NCBI RefSeq assembly: GCF_003002815.1
Contig: NZ_PVTF01000005.1
Location: 310,001-374,000 of the forward strand
DNA length: 64,000 bases
DNA from: Umezawaea tangerina
GTDB taxonomy: Bacteria; Actinomycetota; Actinomycetes; Mycobacteriales; Pseudonocardiaceae
Reading direction: 5' to 3'
The position numbers were made by a program, and so were the translations under genes. Of the stretch, positions 59,458 through 64,000 are shown piece by piece (the first letter of the stretch is position 1; every line of letters begins with the position of its first letter). The notes under the pieces are model-generated. The model worked only from the letters and a program-made list of their open reading frames with translations. It was not told the origin of the DNA and did not search any database.

Positions 59458-60111
59458 TCAGGACTTCGAGACCGAGCTGGGCCGTCGGCCCGGTCGCGGC
59501 CCGCCGGCAAGGTGGGCCAGGTCGTCCAGCCGAGGAGGGCTCGGCAGCTCGTGATCCGCGGCGGTATCGGACAGTCCGGCGAGGAGGATGGCCAGAGTGC
59601 GCTGCCACGCGGCGCCTCTGGTCGTGTTCTCCATGCTGCTCTGCACAGCCAGGAGCACAAGAAGAAGATCTTCGGGCACCACGCCCGCCCTCAGCACACC
59701 CGCATCCTGCCCGGCCTTGATGAGCTTCAGTTGCCGCTGCCGGAGCTGACGCCGCAAACGACCCGCGATCGGCGAGTCCGGCAGCGGGAGCGTGAACGTC
59801 CGGATCAGGCTGCGATCGACGAGCCCGCGAGCGCACAGACCCCGAACGTAAGCGATGACCGCTTCTTCGGGCGCCAACGCGAGCGCGTCGTCAGCGGTGT
59901 TCACGTGCTCCTGCAGACGCTGTTCGATGACGGCTTGGACGAGCTGCGCGCGGTCGAAGTGACGCGAAAGCGTTGCCACACCGACTCCTGCGGCGGCGGC
60001 GACCTCGGACAGCGGCACCTCGCAACCGTGCTCGGCGAAGACCACGCGCGCGGCGCTGATGATCCGAGCACGACTTTCCACCGCGTCCCGTCGTAGCGGC
60101 TTCGCATCCAT
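59458..60111 (-). CDS. TetR/AcrR-family repressor
   Basis: 217 residues. HTH: RIISAARVVFAEHGCEVPLSEVAAAAGVGVATLSRHFDRAQLVQAV, with a SACE_7040-like C-terminal domain (ALAPEEAVIAYVRGLCARGLVDRSLI). Two inverted repeats with a shared TGGAA/TTCCA core lie just upstream between it and the remnant/oxidoreductase genes, so it likely represses itself and that divergent unit. Confidence 0.9.
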   Translation of the reverse strand: MDAKPLRRDAVESRARIISAARVVFAEHGCEVPLSEVAAAAGVGVATLSRHFDRAQLVQAVIEQRLQEHVNTADDALALAPEEAVIAYVRGLCARGLVDRSLIRTFTLPLPDSPIAGRLRRQLRQRQLKLIKAGQDAGVLRAGVVPEDLLLVLLAVQSSMENTTRGAAWQRTLAILLAGLSDTAADHELPSPPRLDDLAHLAGGPRPGRRPSSVSKS

Positions 60112-60128
60112 GCCCCGACCCTAGCATC

Positions 60129-60202
60129 TGGAAGTAATACTTCCATCTTCTGTCGGGCCGCGGTACGGTCACCGCGATGTGGAACAGTTTCTTCCACATC
60201 GC
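60129..60202. promoter_or_regulatory. Two operators with TGGAA...TTCCA arms upstream of TetR
   Basis: TGGAAGTA-1-TACTTCCA at 60129-60145 and GCGATGTGGAA-7-TTCCACATCGC at 60174-60202 (11-bp perfect arms). Both share the TGGAA/TTCCA core. They lie between the TetR gene and the crotonase remnant. Confidence 0.8.
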
Positions 60203-60269
60203 TGAACGACCGGTACCAGGGCCCCTGGGCGTTCGACACTGGAGAAATCCGCAGGTGAGGAGGTGCCAC

Positions 60270-60711
60270 ATGGGGACGTCCGTCGGTTACGAGTCGGTCG
60301 AGGTGGAGCTACTTCCCGGACTGGATGTGGAAGGGGTTCCAGGGTGTACGGCTGACTCGGCAAACGCTGGCCGAGATGGAGAAGCCGGTGATCGCCAGGG
60401 TCAACGGGGACTGCGTCGGGTTCGGCCAGAGCATCATGTTCGGCTGCGACCTGATCGTCGCCAGGGAACACGCGGTGGTGGCGGACGTGCACATGGACCT
60501 GCAGAAGATCTTCGGTTTCGACACGGTTCCGGGTGACGGCGGAGGTGCGCTGGTGCCCTTGCACATGTTCCCCGCCAAGGCGATGGAGTACCTGCTCCTC
60601 GCCAAGCCCTGCACGGCCGCCGAACTGGCCCGAATGGGGGCGATCAACTACGCGGTGCCACCCGAGGCAGCAACGGCAAGCCCAACCCCAACCTCTGATC
60701 AGGAGCCTCGC
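60270..60711 (+). pseudogene. Enoyl-CoA hydratase/isomerase (crotonase) remnant with internal deletion
   Basis: An ATG at 60270 has an excellent ribosome site (GAGGAGG) and starts MGTSVGYESVEVELLPG, a crotonase-like N-terminus. About 40 bases later the frame changes: from about 60304 the +1 frame reads WSYFPDWMWKGFQGVRLTRQ, then LAEMEKPVIARVNGDCVGFG, LMFGCDLIVA-like and ARMGAINYAVPPE, which are core crotonase motifs. About 60-70 residues between these parts and the last 80 residues are missing. The +1 frame then runs without a stop into the oxidoreductase at 60712. The gene is therefore broken, though an ATG at 60325 could still make a crotonase-oxidoreductase chimera. Confidence 0.75.
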
Positions 60712-61725
60712 TTGCGAGCCATCGTCTACACCCGCCCCGGCACCTCCGACGTCCTGTCGCTGGCCGAGCGCGACGTTCCCGAGCCCGGACCGGGCGAAGT
60801 GCGGGTCCGCCTGATGCGTGCCGGGGTCAACCCCACCGATTGGCGATTCCGCGTCCGACCGCTGTCGTTCGACGAGGTGACGCCGGGCCAGGACGGTGCC
60901 GGTGTCGTCGACGCGGTGGGGCCGCAGGTGGCCGATGTCGCGGTCGGCGACCGCGTCTGGCTGATCCTCGCCCAGCACCAGAAGCCTTACGGCACAGCGG
61001 CTGAGTACGTGGTGCAACCGACCAGCCACGTCGTTCCCCTACCCGACGGGGTGAGTTTCGACGTCGGCGCCTCCATCGGGGTGCCGGCACTGACCGCGCA
61101 TCGTGCTCTGACGGTGCACGATGGCGGCCCCTCGCATCTCGGGCCAGGTGCGATGGCCGGACTGACGGTCCTGGTGCAGGGCGGTGCGGGCGCGGTGGGC
61201 AACGCCGCGGTCCAGTTGGCGCGCTGGTCGGGCGCGACCGTTGTCACCACGGTGAGTTCGGCGAGGAAGGAGGCGTTGGCCAAAGCCGCCGGTGCCCATC
61301 ACGTCGTCAACTACCGGCAAGGCGACGCCGAGAGCGCGATACGCGCGGCCGCACCCGACGGAGTGGACGTGGTGGTGGAGGTCGCTCCGGCCCAGAACAA
61401 CGCACTGGACCTCGCTGTTCTGAAAACCGGTGGCACCGTGTCGATCTACGCCAAGCACGGCGGCGACGAGTACTCGGTGCCCCTGCTGGAGACCTACTTC
61501 AAGAACCTCCGGTACCAGTACCTCGTCCTGTACACCCTGCACGCCGAGGCACTGGCGCGGGCGACGGGCGACGTGACGACGGCCATCGCCACCGGGGGCT
61601 TCCGCGTCGGCGAGGACGCCGGGCTCCCGATCCACCACTTCCCCCTCGCGGAAGCCGCGGCGGCGCAGGACGCGGTCGAGCAAGGAGCGGTCGGCAAAGT
61701 TCTCCTGGACGTGGCGGAGGCATGA
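60712..61725 (+). CDS. Zinc-independent NADPH:quinone reductase-type MDR
   Basis: 337 residues from the TTG at 60712, where AGGAG lies six bases upstream and the sequence begins LRAIVYTRPGTSDVLSLAERDVPEPGPGEVRVRL, the normal MDR start. The nucleotide site is LTVLVQGGAGAVGNAAVQLARWSGATVVTTV, then HHVVNYRQGDAESAI. No zinc-ligand cluster. The same frame is open upstream into the crotonase remnant (from 60325), so a longer 466-residue fusion cannot be excluded. Probably under the TetR regulator at 59458. Confidence 0.85.
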   Translation: MRAIVYTRPGTSDVLSLAERDVPEPGPGEVRVRLMRAGVNPTDWRFRVRPLSFDEVTPGQDGAGVVDAVGPQVADVAVGDRVWLILAQHQKPYGTAAEYVVQPTSHVVPLPDGVSFDVGASIGVPALTAHRALTVHDGGPSHLGPGAMAGLTVLVQGGAGAVGNAAVQLARWSGATVVTTVSSARKEALAKAAGAHHVVNYRQGDAESAIRAAAPDGVDVVVEVAPAQNNALDLAVLKTGGTVSIYAKHGGDEYSVPLLETYFKNLRYQYLVLYTLHAEALARATGDVTTAIATGGFRVGEDAGLPIHHFPLAEAAAAQDAVEQGAVGKVLLDVAEA

Positions 61726-61754
61726 TCGCGACGCTGACCGGCGCACTCGCGCGG

Positions 61755-62717
61755 TCACGCTCCCCGCAGCCCACGGGCCAGCAGCCAACCGGACCCGATC
61801 AGCAGTGCCACCGCGATGACGACGTACCACGTCGGCTGACCACCGAACACGGCCGAGGCGACGAAGCCGGCGGCGAGACCGACGAGCAGCCAGCGGCGGG
61901 TTGTCTCGCGCCGCCACCACACCGGGGCTGCGGGGTGCTGGTGGGCCAGCGTCACGGCGTACTCGTCGACCGGCCCGAACTCCTCCCGCGGCGGGCGACC
62001 GCAGGCCCGCAGGTGCTGCGCGGTCTCCCGAACCAGGTCGTCGGCGCGGTCGCGCGCCACGTCGTGACGGCCTTCCAGCAGGCCGCGGAGCTCGACCAAC
62101 CACTCCCCCGCCCCCTCGACCCCCGCGATCACGCGGGTGGTCGACCTGCGGGCGAAGGCCCACCAGGCCAGCAGCACACCGGCGGCGAGGAGCACGGGCG
62201 CGGGCATCGAGGCGACGGCCTCACGTGGCAGCAGGACGAACGCGCACGCCGCCAGGACCACCAGCACGGCTGTCGCGATCCCAGCGGGCACCACGGTCCG
62301 GGGTTTGCCGAGCGGCCGTGCGACGACGACCGCGTACAACAGGCACAGCAGCGCGGCGTACAGGATCGGGATCCCGGCAAGGCCCGCGGGTGTGAGCGGG
62401 ACGAGAAGCCCGTTCCACAGCCACAAGGCGGCACCTGCCAGGATCGTCACAAGTGCGGCACTGGCCATCACGGCGGACCACGCTTCGAACACCGTGGTGC
62501 CACTGCGGTCACGATTCGCGCGGTCGGCCAACGGCATCCGGTCCGCCGCTATCCCCGCGGCGAAGTCCGCCGGCTCGCCGAACGCCTGCTCCGGTCGTTC
62601 ACCGCTGTCGGCGCAGTGCTCCCGAACCTCGGCCAGCACCTCGTCGGCGAGGGCGGCGTCCACGCCCAGTAAGGCCAGTTCCCAACGTGCTCGGTCGCTC
62701 CACAGGGTGGTGGTCAT
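61755..62717 (-). CDS. HAAS/DUF1700-type membrane protein partner of PadR
   Basis: 320 residues from the ATG at 62717, which overlaps the PadR stop (ATGA). The N-terminal 70 residues are a HAAS-like helical domain (LLGVDAALADEVLAEVREHCADSGERPEQAFGEPADFA). About eight membrane helices follow in two groups, with a second HAAS-like soluble segment in the middle (RDRADDLVRETAQHLRACGRPPREEFGPVDEYAV). Such proteins occur with PadR regulators and two-component or ABC genes in envelope-stress loci. Function unknown. Confidence 0.75.
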   Translation of the reverse strand: MTTTLWSDRARWELALLGVDAALADEVLAEVREHCADSGERPEQAFGEPADFAAGIAADRMPLADRANRDRSGTTVFEAWSAVMASAALVTILAGAALWLWNGLLVPLTPAGLAGIPILYAALLCLLYAVVVARPLGKPRTVVPAGIATAVLVVLAACAFVLLPREAVASMPAPVLLAAGVLLAWWAFARRSTTRVIAGVEGAGEWLVELRGLLEGRHDVARDRADDLVRETAQHLRACGRPPREEFGPVDEYAVTLAHQHPAAPVWWRRETTRRWLLVGLAAGFVASAVFGGQPTWYVVIAVALLIGSGWLLARGLRGA

Positions 62718-63082
62718 CGTCCCGTCCCGTCCTTTCGCACCGTGAGCAGCCTGTCCATCGCGGCGGAGAAGTCCCGCCAGAGCCCGGCCTCCTGGTCCAG
62801 CCGGGCCCGTCCCGCCGGGGTGAGCCGGTAGGTCTTGCGGCCGGGGCCGCCTTGTCCGGCGACCCACTCGGCCTCCACGAGACCCGCGGTCTCCATCCGG
62901 CCGAGAACCGGGTAGAGCGCACCGCCGCGCACTGTCCCGAGGCCGAGTTCGGCGAGCCGCTGCACCACCGCGTACCCGTGCAGGTCCGCTTCGGCGAGCA
63001 CGGCCGCCACCGCCAGTTCCAGCGTTCCGCGCAGCCAGCTCGCCGACGGATCAGCTCCCGACACCACTCGTCCACCGTTCAC
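62714..63082 (-). CDS. PadR-family transcriptional regulator
   Basis: 122 residues; start GTG at 63082 or an internal GTG near 63064. Winged HTH: TLELAVAAVLAEADLHGYAVVQRLAELGLGTVRGGALYPVLGRMETAGLVEAEW, with the wing GPGRKTYRLTPAGRARL. It is a small PadR-s1 protein. Coupled to the downstream HAAS-type membrane protein. CTAGT/ACTAG half-sites lie just upstream. Confidence 0.92.
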   Translation of the reverse strand: MNGGRVVSGADPSASWLRGTLELAVAAVLAEADLHGYAVVQRLAELGLGTVRGGALYPVLGRMETAGLVEAEWVAGQGGPGRKTYRLTPAGRARLDQEAGLWRDFSAAMDRLLTVRKDGTGR

Positions 63083-63119
63083 CTAGTGAGTATTCCGGAC
63101 TAGTCTTTTTTCAGACTAG
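63083..63119. promoter_or_regulatory. CTAGT/ACTAG operator half-sites at 16-base spacing upstream of PadR
   Basis: CTAGT at 63083, ACTAGT at 63099 and ACTAG at 63115, each 16 bases apart. The last two form a CTAGTCT-6-AGACTAG inverted repeat (63100-63119). Likely PadR operators directly at its start. Confidence 0.65.
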
Positions 63120-63155
63120 CAACACAGCGGTGGACTGTCACCCCGGACATGCGGT

Positions 63156-63225
63156 GGGACCGGCATCGCGTCAGCCCCCAGGCTGATGTGACACCCCTCC
63201 CGGAGGCTGACGCGATGCCGGTCCC
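63156..63225. repeat. 70-base inverted repeat with 21-bp perfect arms upstream of the kinase
   Basis: 63156-63176 (GGGACCGGCATCGCGTCAGCC) is the exact complement of 63205-63225, with a 28-base spacer. A competing small hairpin TCAGCC/GGCTGA uses 63171-63176 and 63181-63186. It ends 20 bases before the kinase GTG. It may be an attenuator, a terminator or a double operator. Confidence 0.85.
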
Positions 63226-63245
63226 GCCGGATCTACGCTGCCCAC

Positions 63246-64000
63246 GTGGAGAGCCCGAACCGCGTCTGGCGGACCGTGGTCGGAAGTCCGGGACCGCTGA
63301 CCTTCGCCCTGCTCCTCCTGCTCGGCGCGGAGGCCGGCCTGCGGGGGCTGAACACTTCGCACATCGGCGCCAGGCTGTGGCAGTTGGCCGCTGTCGCCAT
63401 GCTGTGCGCGATCACGGCGCTGGCATCGCGGCGCTCGTTCACCGCGGCTCTCGTCGCGGCGGCGGCGCTACCGATCGGCTCGGTCCTGATCAGGCTGGGA
63501 GATGTGCTCATCTCCCCGCCGGTGGACATCAAACTACTGGTCACCGAGGTCGTCGCGGTGATGGCGCTGATCGCCGTCCTGGTTCGCGAGGCGTCGACGT
63601 CGCGAGCCGTGATCGGCCTGGCCGTGGTGCTGGTCGGGACCGCGTCGGCGTGGTCGATCCGGCCGAACTACCGGAAGGAGGTCGGAGGCGCGGTCCGCGT
63701 CTACGAGCCGGCCCCGGGCATCGCCGTCACGATAGGCGGAATCCTCCTGGTCGCCTCGGTCGGCCTCGGCCTGTACCTCCGGCTCCGCGACCGGGAGCGC
63801 AGGCGGTCGGTGGAGGCGGAGGTGCTGGCCGCTCAGCGCTCCGAGCGGATGGCGTTGGCGCGCGACCTGCACGACGTGGTCGCGCACTACGTGACGACCA
63901 TCGTCGTGCACTCGCAGGCCGCCGAAGCGGTGCTGGACCTCAACCCGGACGCGGCCCGCGAGGTCCTGCCGGTGATCACCAGCAGCGGCACGGAAGCACT
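63246..64000 (+). CDS. NarL-type sensor histidine kinase, 5' part only
   Basis: 251 residues visible from the GTG at 63246 to the window end. About five membrane helices span residues 15-175 (for example LTFALLLLLGAEAGL, VVAVMALIAVLVREA, IAVTIGGILLVASVGLGLYL), with almost no external domain. The HisKA_3 phosphoacceptor box is MALARDLHDVVAHYVTTIVVHSQ near 222. The ATPase part lies outside the window. No ribosome site is seen. It is divergent from the PadR/HAAS-type operon and probably has a response regulator downstream. Confidence 0.88.
   Translation, partial: MESPNRVWRTVVGSPGPLTFALLLLLGAEAGLRGLNTSHIGARLWQLAAVAMLCAITALASRRSFTAALVAAAALPIGSVLIRLGDVLISPPVDIKLLVTEVVAVMALIAVLVREASTSRAVIGLAVVLVGTASAWSIRPNYRKEVGGAVRVYEPAPGIAVTIGGILLVASVGLGLYLRLRDRERRRSVEAEVLAAQRSERMALARDLHDVVAHYVTTIVVHSQAAEAVLDLNPDAAREVLPVITSSGTEA

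Noticed and set aside
1-64000. tRNA, rRNA or riboswitch genes
   Set aside because: No cloverleaf with a GTTCRA loop and 3' acceptor, no rRNA-like stretch and no recognisable riboswitch core were found by reading; a covariance-model search was not possible here.

Overview
The window looks like chromosomal accessory DNA of a high-GC filamentous actinomycete, most probably a Pseudonocardiales member (Saccharothrix, Lentzea or Actinosynnema type). The evidence is the strong G/C third-position bias, many GTG starts, a mycothiol-dependent enzyme family, two large AfsR/SARP-type regulators, a SigE-group ECF sigma factor, a calerythrin-like EF-hand protein, a NACHT ATPase and a high density of TetR, MarR, PadR and AraC regulators. 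The genus is an inference. No rRNA, tRNA, CRISPR array or complete insertion sequence was seen.

Layout. 0-9.4 kb: 3' end of a YcaO protein (RiPP azoline type), a DinB/maleylpyruvate-isomerase-like enzyme, an orphan sugar-binding lipoprotein, a degenerate GGDEF-EAL protein, a secreted subtilisin and a GrpB protein. 9.4-16.7 kb: a CGNR zinc-finger regulator, a fused PrdA/PrdB-like reductase, an ECF sigma factor coupled to an LCP protein, and a SARP-NB-ARC-TPR regulator. 16.6-20.3 kb (minus strand): a tight operon made of a 69-residue six-cysteine peptide, a MauE-like membrane protein, a TlpA-like thioredoxin, an ABC exporter and an S26 signal peptidase. A strong hairpin separates the peptide gene from the rest. 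This is the best candidate for an undescribed system here: production, oxidation, export and maturation of a disulfide-rich secreted peptide. 21-29 kb: EF-hand protein, GH92 mannosidase, XRE regulator, NACHT protein and DUF4232 protein. 29-34.5 kb: GT1 glycosyltransferase divergent from a second SARP-NB-ARC-TPR regulator, then an MBL hydrolase.

34.5-48.3 kb: AraC regulator, and an orphan group of small polyketide-tailoring-like genes (alpha/beta hydrolase, NIPSNAP, DUF1772, SnoaL-like). That group faces a quinone oxidoreductase across an intergenic region carrying four copies of an 11-bp palindrome. Next come an FtsX/LolD-type ABC transporter divergent from its two-component system, a second FrsA-like hydrolase with its TetR regulator, and a divergent GlxA/DJ-1 pair. 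48.5-56.6 kb: Hsp20 divergent from an HSP18-regulator-like gene, TetR/SRPBCC/TetR/NTF2 genes, an S15-type secreted hydrolase, a catalytically dead IS630-like transposase with an intact frame, and a GDSL esterase. 56.6-64 kb: agarase-like GH, SDR/MarR pair with tandem operators, a stand-alone zinc-ribbon L28, TetR, a crotonase remnant fused to an oxidoreductase, a PadR/HAAS-type pair and a truncated histidine kinase.

Much of the window is built from small self-contained regulator-plus-target cassettes in which a palindromic operator lies between divergent or adjacent genes.
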